Assembly: GCF_036381655.1 (NCBI RefSeq)
Contig: NZ_DASVCJ010000020.1
Coordinates: 29,353 to 93,352, forward strand
Direction: 5' to 3'
DNA: 64,000 nucleotides
DNA from: Ferrovibrio sp036381655
GTDB taxonomy: Bacteria > Pseudomonadota > Alphaproteobacteria > Ferrovibrionales > Ferrovibrionaceae
The position numbers and the translations under genes are program-made. Positions 9,139 through 17,095 of this stretch are shown here, piece by piece. The notes beneath the pieces were generated by a model that saw only the letters and a program-made list of their open reading frames with translations, had not been told where the DNA came from and did no database searches. Within the stretch, counting starts at the first letter, position 1. Each line of letters starts with the position of its first letter.

Positions 9139-9195
9139 TGCCGCCGTCTTCGTCCTGCCGATAATCGGAAGATCACATGCGGAAGGAGAGCGGAA

Positions 9196-9576
9196 ATGGC
9201 GATGGTGCATCAACGCGAACCCGGCAAGACCGCCGAAACGGACAATCTGCTTCCCGGAAAGATGTTCGAGGCCATGACCGGCGCGATGGAGGCTTTCTGG
9301 TCCAACCAGCATCGGATCCTAACGCTCTACGGCGATTTCGCCAGCCACTGGGTGGAGCGCCGGCAGCAGGCCGCGCAGACGGGCCTCGACGCGATGCGGG
9401 AGATGCTGGCCTCGAACGGCCAGCCGGCCAGGCTGCCGGAAATCGCCAATGCCTGGCTGCGCGGCAGCTTCGAGCGCGTTTCAGCCGACATGCAAAAATA
9501 CCGGGAATGCTGCAGCGCGATTGCCGCCGCGCTGCAGGTCGCGCCCGCGCAAGGCGGCAAGCCGGCCAGGCATTGA
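9196..9576 (+). CDS. Phasin-like protein
   Basis: This 126-residue, Ala/Gln-rich helical protein (PGKMFEAMTGAMEAFWSNQHRI, VERRQQAAQTGLDAMREML) resembles short phasins, which coat polyhydroxyalkanoate granules. The ATG at 9196 has a strong GGAAGGAGAG site just upstream; a longer frame from 9070 has none. It lies behind two FNR/FixK-type boxes and ahead of a DUF2267 remnant and an HPF-type gene, a typical low-oxygen or stationary-phase setting. No PHA synthase is in the window. The family assignment rests on composition and length and is moderate. Confidence 0.65.
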   Translation: MAMVHQREPGKTAETDNLLPGKMFEAMTGAMEAFWSNQHRILTLYGDFASHWVERRQQAAQTGLDAMREMLASNGQPARLPEIANAWLRGSFERVSADMQKYRECCSAIAAALQVAPAQGGKPARH

Positions 9577-9639
9577 CGCCGTTGCCAGTGCGGCCGCGGC
9601 GGATGCCTTCGACCTCAGTCAGCGTAAGAGGATTTTGCC

Positions 9640-10054
9640 ATGACCGTGACCGGCCTGCGCGGTTTCGACACCACGGCGCACGAGACCAGCCAATGGCTGA
9701 GAAGCCTGATGGCGTGCCTGGAAACGGACGACCGGCATCTGGCCTATGCCGCCTTGCGGAGCATGCTGCATGCCCTGCGCGACCGCCTCGGCTGGAGAAT
9801 GCGGCTCATCTTTCGGCGCAACTGCCGATGCTGATCCGCGGCCTGTATTACGAGGGCCGGCGTCCCGGCCGGCAGAAGCCGAGGGAGCGGCACCGCGAGG
9901 AATTCCTGCAGCAGAACTCGCCGCCGCCAAGGCGCCGCTGGATCCCGAGGTCGCCGCCATCGCGGTATTCGATGTGATGGCTGCGCATCTGGATCCCGGC
10001 GAGACGGTCAAGGTGCTCGGCCTGCTGCCGGCGGAACTGCGCGACCTGCTCTGA
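9640..10054 (+). pseudogene. DUF2267 gene with two frameshifts
   Basis: Three reading frames together spell one DUF2267 protein: FDTTAHETSQWLRSLMACL..LHALRDRL, then ENAAHLSAQLPMLIRGLYYEG..HREEFLQ, then ELAAAKAPLDPEVAAIAVFDVMAAHL..LLPAELRDLL. The first break lies near 9790-9800 and the second near 9910-9915; each looks like the loss of one base. Restoring two bases gives exactly 139 codons including the stop, the family's usual size. The first frame as it stands stops at 9834 after 64 residues. It is either a recent pseudogene or the result of two sequencing errors. Confidence 0.8.
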
Positions 10055-10173
10055 CAGGAGGAACCGTAGCCGGGCGCGGCCGCCCTACCTCCAATTCGCA
10101 GCGCGTCCGGCTGAAGCAGGCAGGCCCTGCGCTGCGTCTTTCCTGGCATAGTGGGCCGGACGAGGACAACGCC

Positions 10174-10551
10174 ATGCACCTGCCGCTGCAGATTTCCTTC
10201 CATGGCATGGACCATTCCCATGCGGTCGAGGCGCGCATCCTCGAGAAGGCCAGGGCGCTCGAACGATTTTACCGCGGCATCTCGTCCTGCCGGGTGGTGA
10301 TCGACGCGCCGCAGCGCCAGCAGAACAGCCGGCAGCCGCAGAAAGGCCGGCTTTACCGCATCCGCATCGACATCACGATGCCCGGCGGCGAGCTGGTGGT
10401 CGGCCGCACCGCCGATGACGGCCATGCCCATGAGGATATCCAGGCGGCGATCCGCGATGCGTTCGATGCTGCGGCCCGTCTGCTGGCGGACCGGGCCAGG
10501 GCGCAGCGGCATGGCCTGCGGACGCGCGAAAGGCGGCAGCGGCAGGAATGA
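10174..10551 (+). CDS. HPF/RaiA-family ribosome-associated protein
   Basis: The 125-residue product has the beta-alpha-beta-beta-beta-alpha pattern of ribosome hibernation factors. It opens MHLPLQISFHGMDHS, has a helix HAVEARILEKARALERFY, a strand SCRVVIDAPQ, and a terminal helix DIQAAIRDAFDAAARLL. It has only the short form, without the dimerising tail of long HPF. Such proteins bind the 30S decoding site and silence ribosomes under stress. GAGGACAACGCC precedes the ATG. It sits in the phasin, DUF2267, Hsp20 block, which supports a dormancy role. Confidence 0.85.
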   Translation: MHLPLQISFHGMDHSHAVEARILEKARALERFYRGISSCRVVIDAPQRQQNSRQPQKGRLYRIRIDITMPGGELVVGRTADDGHAHEDIQAAIRDAFDAAARLLADRARAQRHGLRTRERRQRQE

Positions 10552-10700
10552 TCATCGGCACGGCCATGCGAGACGGATTGCGGCCACAAAAATACCACTG
10601 GCGGGCGAAGCGACTTCCATCACGATGGTGGACCTGCCGGCCGCCGCGACCGTGGCGGGGCCGATCATCGGGATAGCGATACCGCCCACGCTTGCTGGTC

Positions 10701-11501
10701 ATGTCGGAAAGAAAGGCACAGCTTCGCTTCCGGGAAGCCTTCCGCATCATCCTCGTCGATGCCGACGAGGATTACCGCGATGCCGTCTGCAGCGAGCTGG
10801 CCGATCAGGGCTTCATCGTCCGCAGCATGGGACATGGCGCCGCGCTGCTGGACTATTTCGCCCAGGGCGGCAGCGGCGAGATCGTCGTCATGGACTGGCG
10901 CCTGCCGGGCCTGTCGGGCGCCGCCCTGCTGGCGCAATTGCGCCAGCGCGGCATCGGACTGCCGGTGATCTTCCTGACCGGACTGACCGACATCGCGCAT
11001 GAGAGCGAGGCGCTGGACAGCGGCGCGCTCGATTTCGTCTCCAAGTCGCGCGGCAGCGCGATCCTGGCCAAGCGCATCCGCCTGATCCTTGCCTCCGCGC
11101 ACCCTGCGGGCCGGCGGCGTCCGCCGCAGGATTGCATCCGCCATGGCAACCTCACGCTGCGGCCGCAGGCCAGCCGCGCGCTGTGGTGCGGCCAGGATGT
11201 CGGCCTGACCGTGGCGGAATACAACATCGTGTATCTGCTGCTGCGGAATCTGGGCGAATACGTCACCTACCGGGCGATCTACGATCGCGTCCACCATGCC
11301 GGCTTCATGGCCGGGCATGGCGATGACGGCTACCGCACGAATGTGCGCTCCTCCGTCAAGCGCATCCGCAACAAGTTCCGCGCCGTCGATCCCGGCTTTT
11401 CGCAGCTGGAGAATTTCGCCGCCTTCGGCTATCGCTGGCGCGACGACGAGCTGCGCCCCGCCGCCGGTCAGCCGCAATCGGCAGAGCGGCTGGAAGGCTG
11501 A
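10701..11501 (+). CDS. OmpR-family response regulator
   Basis: The 266-residue protein has a receiver domain (about 12-130) and an OmpR/PhoB winged helix (about 150-255). The acidic pocket is in IILVDADEDY, the phospho-acceptor Asp65 in VVMDWRLPG, the switch Thr in IFLTGLTD, and the Lys in DFVSKS. The DNA-binding part includes LTVAEYNIVYLLLRNLGEYVTYRAIYDRV and GYRTNVRSSVKRIRNKF, reminiscent of ChvI. No histidine kinase adjoins it, so it is an orphan here. ATG 10701 is preferred over an in-frame TTG at 10692. Confidence 0.9.
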   Translation: MSERKAQLRFREAFRIILVDADEDYRDAVCSELADQGFIVRSMGHGAALLDYFAQGGSGEIVVMDWRLPGLSGAALLAQLRQRGIGLPVIFLTGLTDIAHESEALDSGALDFVSKSRGSAILAKRIRLILASAHPAGRRRPPQDCIRHGNLTLRPQASRALWCGQDVGLTVAEYNIVYLLLRNLGEYVTYRAIYDRVHHAGFMAGHGDDGYRTNVRSSVKRIRNKFRAVDPGFSQLENFAAFGYRWRDDELRPAAGQPQSAERLEG

Positions 11502-11511
11502 CGCGCGCCTG

Positions 11512-11539
11512 GCGGCGGGCCGAATCCGCGGCCCGCCGC
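11512..11539. terminator. Hairpin between convergent genes
   Basis: A 10-bp perfect stem GCGGCGGGCC (11512-11521) pairs with GGCCCGCCGC (11530-11539) around an 8-base loop. It lies just after the response regulator and before the end of the convergent hsp20 gene. No T-run is seen on either strand, so termination is plausible but not certain. Confidence 0.5.
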
Positions 11540-11563
11540 TGCAGCGCGACGCCCAATGCGGCA

Positions 11564-12022
11564 TCAGGCCGCCGGCTTGACCTCGATCCTGCGCGTTTCC
11601 GGCTTGGCGCCGGCTTTCTTGGGAATGACGAGGCTGAGCACGCCGTCCTTGCTGGTGGCGGCGATCTTCGCATCGTCGGCATCCTCCGGCAGGGCGAGCG
11701 AGCGCTCGAAACCGCCATAGGCGCGCTCGACGCGGAGATAGTTCCTGCCCTTCTCTTCCTTCTCGCTGCTCTTCTCGCCCTTGATCGTCAGCACGCCGTT
11801 GGCCACGGAGACCTGGACGTCCTTGGCCGGAACGCCGGGCAGTTCGGCGTCGAGCTGATACTCCTTCTCGGTTTCCTTGAAGTCGATCTTCGGCGCTTCC
11901 AGGCCGTTCCTGAAATGCAGCCGCGGCAGCGAGAAATCGTCGAAGAAGCTGCCGAAGAGGCGGTCCACCTCCTGGTGCAGCGTCGCGAGCGGGTTGGTCG
12001 GAATGATCTGCTTGTTGGTCAT
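11564..12022 (-). CDS. Hsp20 small heat-shock protein
   Basis: This 152-residue alpha-crystallin-domain chaperone has the core APKIDFKETEKEYQLDAELPGV and the family motif AxxxxGVLxL in AATSKDGVLSLVIPK. A C-terminal IEVKP replaces the usual IxI tail. It prevents aggregation of unfolding proteins without ATP. The start at 12022 (MTNKQIIP) is preferred because AGGAG lies 7 bases upstream; the ATG at 12028 would be too close to it. It is divergent from a 65-aa gene and shares an FNR/FixK-type box with it. Confidence 0.92.
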   Translation of the reverse strand: MTNKQIIPTNPLATLHQEVDRLFGSFFDDFSLPRLHFRNGLEAPKIDFKETEKEYQLDAELPGVPAKDVQVSVANGVLTIKGEKSSEKEEKGRNYLRVERAYGGFERSLALPEDADDAKIAATSKDGVLSLVIPKKAGAKPETRRIEVKPAA

Positions 12023-12065
12023 GGTCATGCTCCTGAAATGAACGGAGGGAATTGACGCGGGCATG

Positions 12066-12135
12066 ACGCTAGGCGGGACAAAATGTCTTTTCCTTAATCT
12101 AGGTCAAAGTCAGGACACAATCCGGCCGGCATAGT
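12066..12135. promoter_or_regulatory. Bidirectional FNR/FixK-type box between hsp20 and the 65-aa gene
   Basis: TTAAT-ctag-GTCAA (12094-12107) matches the anaerobox pattern TTGAY-N4-RTCAA in nine of ten positions. Its centre is 12100.5. At class-II distance on the plus strand there is CATAGT (12130-12135), and on the minus strand TAGCGT (from 12071 to 12066). Both are usable -10 elements, so one regulator dimer could drive both genes. Confidence 0.55.
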
Positions 12136-12189
12136 GCCATCGACGACGACGAATTGGTGGTAGCGCGGCGCAGCGCAGCAGGAGGCGAG

Positions 12190-12387
12190 ATGGCAAAGCA
12201 GAATCCGATCCTATCCGAACCATCGCTCCAGGACGTGCTGGACGATGCCATCGTGGCGCTGCTGATGGAGCGCGATCATGTCGATCGCGAGCAATTCTGC
12301 CGCCTCGTCCGCCGGATGCGGCGGCATTTGCGCACCGGCCCGCCGGGAACGGCGCCGGAGCGCCGCGCGGACAGGCTGGAAGGCTGA
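12190..12387 (+). CDS. Small protein of unknown function (65 aa)
   Basis: This short protein is rich in charged residues and probably helical (LQDVLDDAIVALLMERDHVDREQFCRLVRRMRRHL). AGGAGG lies 4 bases before the ATG, the best ribosome site in this block, so it is likely translated. It has no signal peptide or membrane segment. It shares an FNR/FixK-type box with hsp20 and is followed by a hairpin with TTTT, so it forms its own transcript. I do not recognise the family; one conserved-looking feature is a single Cys within a basic helix. Confidence 0.7.
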   Translation: MAKQNPILSEPSLQDVLDDAIVALLMERDHVDREQFCRLVRRMRRHLRTGPPGTAPERRADRLEG

Positions 12388-12390
12388 CGG

Positions 12391-12415
12391 CCGGCGCAAA
12401 CGCCGGGGGATTTTC
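12391..12415 (+). terminator. Terminator after the 65-aa gene
   Basis: CCGGCG-CAAA-CGCCGG (12391-12406) is followed by GGGGATTTT. It starts three bases after the stop of the small gene and precedes a convergent ABC permease gene. Confidence 0.65.
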
Positions 12416-12456
12416 CGCCAAACTCCGAGCGCGAGACCGGCGTGCGTTATTTCGCG

Positions 12457-14130
12457 TCAGTGGCGCTTGAATTTGCGGCCGGCATAGGTCGCGGCCAGCA
12501 CCATGCCGGTCGACAGCAGGATCATGACGATCCCGAGCGCCGACAATTTGCCCCACAGGCCGTCATCGGCGAAATTGAGGATGCGCACCGCCAGCACCTC
12601 GCTGCCCGGCCGCGACAGCACCACCGAGACCGAGAGTTCGCGGATGAACATGGTGGCCATCAGAATCCAGGCCGAGACGATGCCCGGCAGCACCAGCGGC
12701 GCCACGATGCGCCGCATGGTGGTCAGCGGCGGCGCGCCGCAGACCTGCGAGGATTCCTCCAGATGCGCATGCACCTGCACGAAGGCGCTTGTCAGCGGCC
12801 GCACGCCGTAAGGCAGATAGGCGGCGATATAGGCGAGCATCATGGCGGTCAGCGTCGCATAGAGCGGCGTCTGGACGAAGAACCACATGAAGCCGATGCC
12901 GATGACGATGCCGGGGAAAGAAAACGACAGGAAGGTGAGCATTTCCAGCAGGCCCGCCGCCTTGGTGCGCAGCTTCACGGTGACATAGGCGGCGAAGAGC
13001 GACAGCAATACGCCGAGCGATGCGCCGACGATGGCGAGGATCAGGCTGTTCTGCAGCGCCCGCATTGTGATGTCGTCATGGACCATCTCGATCCAGTTCT
13101 GCCAGCTCATCAGCGCCAGGGCGCGGGCGCCAGGCACCATCGAATAGGGCAGCAGCGAGGTATAGAACAAAGCGCCGACCGGAATGACGATCATCAGCAG
13201 GCATAACAGGGCGACGACGACGAAAAGCGGCAGGCGCGCGCCTTTCAGGTCGATGATCGCCGGCTTGAAGCCGCGGCTGGATATGGTGACGAACTTGCCG
13301 CCCTCCGCGGTCAGCGCGCGGTAGAGCACGATCAGCAGGATGGAGGCCGACAGCACGCTCATGCCGAGCGCCGCGGCCTGGCCGTAATCCGGCGCGAAGC
13401 CGGTGGAGATCATCTCGTAGAGATAAGTCGCCAGCACGTCGACCCGGCCCGGCGTGCCCAGGGCGCGCGGCACCGCGTAGGAGGCGAGCGCCCGCACGAC
13501 GCAGAGGGTGAAGGCGGCAAGGATCGCCGGCCGCAGGATCGGCAGGGTGATGCGGCGCAGCGTCGTCAGGGTGCCGGCGCCGCTGACCCGCGAGGATTCC
13601 TCGAGCGAAACGTCGAAGGCGCCCATCGCCGGCGCGATGACCAGATAGGCGATCGGCAGGTTCAGCAGGCCTTCGACGAAGATCATGCCGCCGATCGAAT
13701 AGATGTTGATCGGCGACTGCTCGAGCCCGAAGGCGCCGCGCAGAACGAGGTTCATCAGGCCGTTCGACGGATTCAGCAGCAGCGCCCAGCTGATGGCGAA
13801 CAGCAGATGCGGAATCATCATCGGAACGATGGACAGCAGGGTGAAGGCGCCCTTCCAGGGAATGTTGGTGCGGGTGTTGAGATAGGACAGGAAGATCGCC
13901 AGCACCGTGCTGAACAGCGAGGCGCCGAGGACGAAGACCAGCGTGTTGACGATCACCCCGGCCAGCGCCGGATCGGTATAGGCGGCGACGTATTTATGCG
14001 CGGTGAAGGCGCCGAAGGCGGTCAGCCCCTGCGAAAAGCTGCCGGCCAGCAGCATCAGCACCGGGCAGAGCGTGAGGAAACCGACGATGGCGATCAGCAG
14101 CCAGACGAGCTGCGCGCGGGTCCTGGTCAT
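12457..14130 (-). CDS. Ferric-type ABC transporter, double permease
   Basis: The 557-residue protein contains two fused BPD_transp_1 domains, as in FbpB/SfuB permeases. Each half has an EAA-type loop (EESSRVSGAGTLTTLRRITLPIL and EESSQVCGAPPLTTMRRIVAPLV). About twelve membrane segments are visible. The ATG at 14130 follows the stop of the ATPase gene by 13 bp; a longer open frame upstream overlaps the ATPase in another phase and is spurious. It would form the inner-membrane channel for the solute delivered by the upstream binding protein. Confidence 0.9.
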   Translation of the reverse strand: MTRTRAQLVWLLIAIVGFLTLCPVLMLLAGSFSQGLTAFGAFTAHKYVAAYTDPALAGVIVNTLVFVLGASLFSTVLAIFLSYLNTRTNIPWKGAFTLLSIVPMMIPHLLFAISWALLLNPSNGLMNLVLRGAFGLEQSPINIYSIGGMIFVEGLLNLPIAYLVIAPAMGAFDVSLEESSRVSGAGTLTTLRRITLPILRPAILAAFTLCVVRALASYAVPRALGTPGRVDVLATYLYEMISTGFAPDYGQAAALGMSVLSASILLIVLYRALTAEGGKFVTISSRGFKPAIIDLKGARLPLFVVVALLCLLMIVIPVGALFYTSLLPYSMVPGARALALMSWQNWIEMVHDDITMRALQNSLILAIVGASLGVLLSLFAAYVTVKLRTKAAGLLEMLTFLSFSFPGIVIGIGFMWFFVQTPLYATLTAMMLAYIAAYLPYGVRPLTSAFVQVHAHLEESSQVCGAPPLTTMRRIVAPLVLPGIVSAWILMATMFIRELSVSVVLSRPGSEVLAVRILNFADDGLWGKLSALGIVMILLSTGMVLAATYAGRKFKRH

Positions 14131-14143
14131 CGCGGGCGGCCCG

Positions 14144-15241
14144 TCACGCCGACAGCAGCAGGCAATGGGCCGGATCGATCGCCATCCGCACCGTATCGCC
14201 CTGGCGCACGGCGACATCGGGATCGATCCGCGCCAGCAGCCGCTCGCCGGCGACGGCGATTTCCGCCTCGTAGACCTCGCCGACGAATTCGAGCGCTTCG
14301 ATCCTGCCCTCGAGCGCGGTCTTTCCCTCCGGGGCGGCGGCGCGGCTGGTGATATGGATGAATTCCGGGCGGATGCACAGCGTCGCCCGGCTGCCCGCGG
14401 GCAACTCGCGCCGCTGGCAGGCGATGGTGCCCATGCCGGTCTCGGCCAGGGTGATGCCGTCCTCGTGCCGCAGCACCGTCGCCTCGATCTGGTTGGCGCG
14501 GCCGATGAAATCGGCGACGTAGCGATGGCGGGCGTTGAAATAGATGTCCTGCGGCGTGCCCATCTCGACGATCCTGCCGGCGCGCATGACCGCGATGGTG
14601 TCCGACAGCGCCAGCGCTTCGACCCGGTCATGCGTGACGTAGATCGCGGTGATGTCGAGTTCGTCGAGGAAGCGGCGCAATTCCCTGCGGGTCTCCTCGC
14701 GCAGCTTGGCGTCGAGATTGGACAGCGGCTCGTCGAACAAAATGACCCGGGGTTCGGCGACGAGCGCCCGCGCCAGGGCGACGCGCTGCTGCTGGCCGCC
14801 CGACAGCTTGGTGGCGGAGCGGCGCTCGACGCCTTCGAGCTGCACGAAGCGCAGCGCCTTGGCGACCTTCTCGCGGATCAGCGCGGCATCCATCTTCCGC
14901 ACCTGCAGCGGATAGGCGATGTTGTCGAACACGCTCATATGCGGCCAGATCGCATAGGTCTGGAACACCATGCCGAGGCCGCGCTTTTCCGGCGGCACGA
15001 AGATGCCCTTGCGGCTGGACCAGACGACCTCGCCGCCGATGCTGATCTCGCCCTCGTCCGGCGTCTCCAGGCCGACGATGCAGCGCAGCAGCGTGGTCTT
15101 GCCGCAGCCGCTCGGCCCGAGCAGGGTGAAGAAGGTGTTGGCGGGAATGCTCAGGTCGACATGATCGAGGGCGGCGACCGTCTTGCCGTCGGAGGTGAAA
15201 TACTTGCACAGGCCTTCGATTCGGATGTCCATCTTTGCCAT
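14144..15241 (-). CDS. Ferric-type ABC transporter ATPase
   Basis: About 365 residues. Walker A is GPSGCGKTT, the signature LSGGQQQRVALARAL, Walker B VILFDEPLSNLD, and the switch is THDRVEAL. A C-terminal TOBE-like region follows (RANQIEATVLR, LCIRPEFIHI). This is the FbpC/PotA layout. Start codons at 15247, 15241 and 15232 are all possible; MAKMDIRIEG is used here. The gene lies between the binding protein and the double permease. Confidence 0.92.
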   Translation of the reverse strand: MAKMDIRIEGLCKYFTSDGKTVAALDHVDLSIPANTFFTLLGPSGCGKTTLLRCIVGLETPDEGEISIGGEVVWSSRKGIFVPPEKRGLGMVFQTYAIWPHMSVFDNIAYPLQVRKMDAALIREKVAKALRFVQLEGVERRSATKLSGGQQQRVALARALVAEPRVILFDEPLSNLDAKLREETRRELRRFLDELDITAIYVTHDRVEALALSDTIAVMRAGRIVEMGTPQDIYFNARHRYVADFIGRANQIEATVLRHEDGITLAETGMGTIACQRRELPAGSRATLCIRPEFIHITSRAAAPEGKTALEGRIEALEFVGEVYEAEIAVAGERLLARIDPDVAVRQGDTVRMAIDPAHCLLLSA

Positions 15242-15344
15242 CCCCATACGCCATCAACGGGCGCGATGAACAGGCGCAACAAACAGGACGGCGCGGGCGG
15301 GTTTCCGCGACCGCGCCGCCTGCCGGCGATATCGGTTTCGATCG

Positions 15345-16364
15345 TCAGCGCGTCGCGAAGATCGCGGCGAACTCACGTCCCCAGGTCTTGAATTCGTCGT
15401 CGGAGAGATCGCGGACCGGCTTCACTTCCACCTTGTCGATCCCCTCGATCTGCGGGAACACGCCCGGCGCCAGCACGTATTCGCCGACCTTGCTGGCCAG
15501 TAGCTGCATCGCCTCCTTGCTCAGCCAATAGTCAATGAACACCTTGGCGGCCTTGGGATGCGGCGCGTTCTTGGTCAGCGCGATGGTGCGGGCGGTGCCG
15601 AAGAGCGGGCCGGAACGCGGACCCCAGTCGAGCGGCGCCGGCGCCTTGGTGACGATGTATTTCGGCATCGAGATGCCGATCAGCCGCTCGCCGCTGGCGA
15701 TCGGCGCGGGCGTCGGGCCGAAGGATTCGACGAACATCGGCTGGTTGGCGGCGAGGCCCTTGAGGAATTCGCGCCACTTCGCTTCCGACTTGAACACCTG
15801 CTCCTTGAGCGCCACGAGCCAGCCGATGGTAGAGGCATGGGTGGCCGGATTGGCCATGACGATCTTGCCCTTCCATTTCGGATTGGCAAGATCCTCGTAG
15901 GTCGCGGGCGCGTCGGCCTTCTTCACATGGTCGGTATTGTAGAGATAGGAGACATACTCGACCCCGAAATGGGTCATGGTCTCCTTCTCCGTCGCCCAGG
16001 CCGGATAGCCCTTGGCGGAGGGCGAGCGATAGGGCAGCAGAACCTTGTTCTGATCCAGCAGCTCGATCATCGGGCGCGGCGCCTGCACGGCATCGGCCAG
16101 CAGCTTGCCGGCGCCCGCCTCGGTCAGGATGGTGGGGATGAACTTGGAGCTGGAGATGCGGGTATATTCGCCCTTGACCCCGGTCGCCTTGGCAAAGGCC
16201 GCCATCACCGCGTCGACGCCGGTGATGTTGGCGTAGAACACCGCCCGCCCCTCCGTCTCGGCCGCCATCGCCTCGAAAGCGAGCGGCGACAGGCCGGACA
16301 GACCGGCGGCGCCGGCGCCCGCCGCCGAAAGCTTCAGAAATTCCCTGCGATCGAACACGGTCAT
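15345..16364 (-). CDS. ABC transporter substrate-binding protein (ferric/AfuA type)
   Basis: The 339-residue periplasmic protein begins with a twin-arginine signal (FDRREFLKLSAAG, then an Ala/Gly-rich core), so it is probably exported folded by Tat. The mature part has the type-II binding-protein fold of the FbpA/AfuA group (YLYNTDHVKKADAPATYEDLANPKWKGKI). The classical iron-binding start YSSRHY is not seen, so iron is not certain; other solutes of this group include 2-aminoethylphosphonate. It heads the operon with the ATPase and double permease, about 100 bp upstream of the ATPase. Confidence 0.88.
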   Translation of the reverse strand: MTVFDRREFLKLSAAGAGAAGLSGLSPLAFEAMAAETEGRAVFYANITGVDAVMAAFAKATGVKGEYTRISSSKFIPTILTEAGAGKLLADAVQAPRPMIELLDQNKVLLPYRSPSAKGYPAWATEKETMTHFGVEYVSYLYNTDHVKKADAPATYEDLANPKWKGKIVMANPATHASTIGWLVALKEQVFKSEAKWREFLKGLAANQPMFVESFGPTPAPIASGERLIGISMPKYIVTKAPAPLDWGPRSGPLFGTARTIALTKNAPHPKAAKVFIDYWLSKEAMQLLASKVGEYVLAPGVFPQIEGIDKVEVKPVRDLSDDEFKTWGREFAAIFATR

Positions 16365-16716
16365 CGTTTTCTCCCCTGACTTCAGCCTGCCTGCGGATAG
16401 TCAGCCGGCCGACCCGAATGTTTTGTCAAATGCCGCGGCAGCCTAGGTTTTCCGGTTTTCGAGTGTCAATCCTTTTATCGCCGGCGCGGCGCGGCGCAAC
16501 CGGCTCTTCGCGGCATGGCCGCGCGATGGATGAAAGCGTGCGACGACCGCGCTTCGCGCGATGGTGGAAGCCATCCTCTGCGGCGCTCTCTTTGGCATGT
16601 GCCGATGCTGCGCTCCGCTTGGACGATGCAATTGGACGATGCGGCGGGCGGCCCTCGGCGCCGCCGAAGAGCGATAACCCCGGGTCATTTATTCAGCGCC
16701 GGCATTCCACGTCGTC

Positions 16717-16777
16717 ATTCTCTGGAGCCGGATTCTCTGGGGCCCGGATTCTCACGTCATTAATTCCCTGGAGCCGG
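16717..16777. repeat. Three-copy ATTCyCTGGrGCCsGG repeat
   Basis: ATTCTCTGGAGCCGG (16717-16731), ATTCTCTGGGGCCCGG (16732-16747) and ATTCCCTGGAGCCGG (16763-16777) follow one another. CGTCATT precedes the first and third copies, suggesting a larger unit that was duplicated. Confidence 0.7.
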
Positions 16778-16786
16778 CATTGTCGT

Positions 16787-16832
16787 AAAAGCGCCTGCGC
16801 TGCGGCTTCCGCCTGCCGGGCGCGGCTTTTTT
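16787..16832 (+). terminator. Terminator-like structure with T6
   Basis: AAAAGCGCC at 16787 can pair with GGGCGCGGCTTTTTT at 16818-16832 around an inner TGCGGCTTCCGC hairpin. No annotated plus-strand gene ends here, so it could end an unrecognised transcript within 16380-16790. Confidence 0.45.
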
Positions 16833-17024
16833 ATGCCGAAACCGGGATCCGGCCCTGCATCGCCCTTTAAATAACTGAAAAATAATGATATATTGTCACT
16901 TTCGTACCCGGCGAATGTTGCAGGCGAGATGGATGGCCCCGATAGCGGGGCCGGGGCGCTTTTAACGCGGTAAAAATGGCCCAGCTTTAGCTAAACCCCT
17001 GGCACAAAAAGCCTCTTGGGGTGT

Positions 17025-17053
17025 ATGTCATTAAATTGTAATAATTCTGCAAC
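17025..17053 (+). promoter_or_regulatory. Candidate Pho box (three 11-bp-spaced repeats)
   Basis: ATGTCAT-taaa-TTGTAAT-aatt-CTGCAAC shows three 7-base direct repeats at exact 11-base spacing, the layout of PhoB sites (CTGTCAT-N4-CTGTCAT). The first is the closest match. It lies 43 bases before a Na/phosphate symporter gene, where PhoB control would make biological sense. Confidence 0.6.
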
Positions 17054-17095
17054 GTTCGCCCCGCGCCGGGGATCCCCGGCTTTGGAGAGGCTCTG

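Larger units (their letters stand above)
16380..17024. other. Long intergenic region with repeats
   Basis: About 650 bases with no convincing gene; open frames here have no ribosome site and poor composition. It holds a 13-bp tandem duplication of TTGGACGATGC (16619 and 16632), a three-copy 15-base repeat, a terminator-like structure and a further hairpin GGCCCCG-ATAG-CGGGGCC (16935-16952). Scraps of coding-like sequence suggest a decayed gene or an unrecognised RNA. Confidence 0.5.

Noticed and set aside
12457..14631. A 724-residue form of the double permease
   Set aside because: The extra N-terminal part overlaps the conserved ATPase gene in another phase.
16418..16870. A 150-residue open frame in the long intergenic region
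   Set aside because: No ribosome site, unusual composition and internal DNA repeats; at best a decayed gene.
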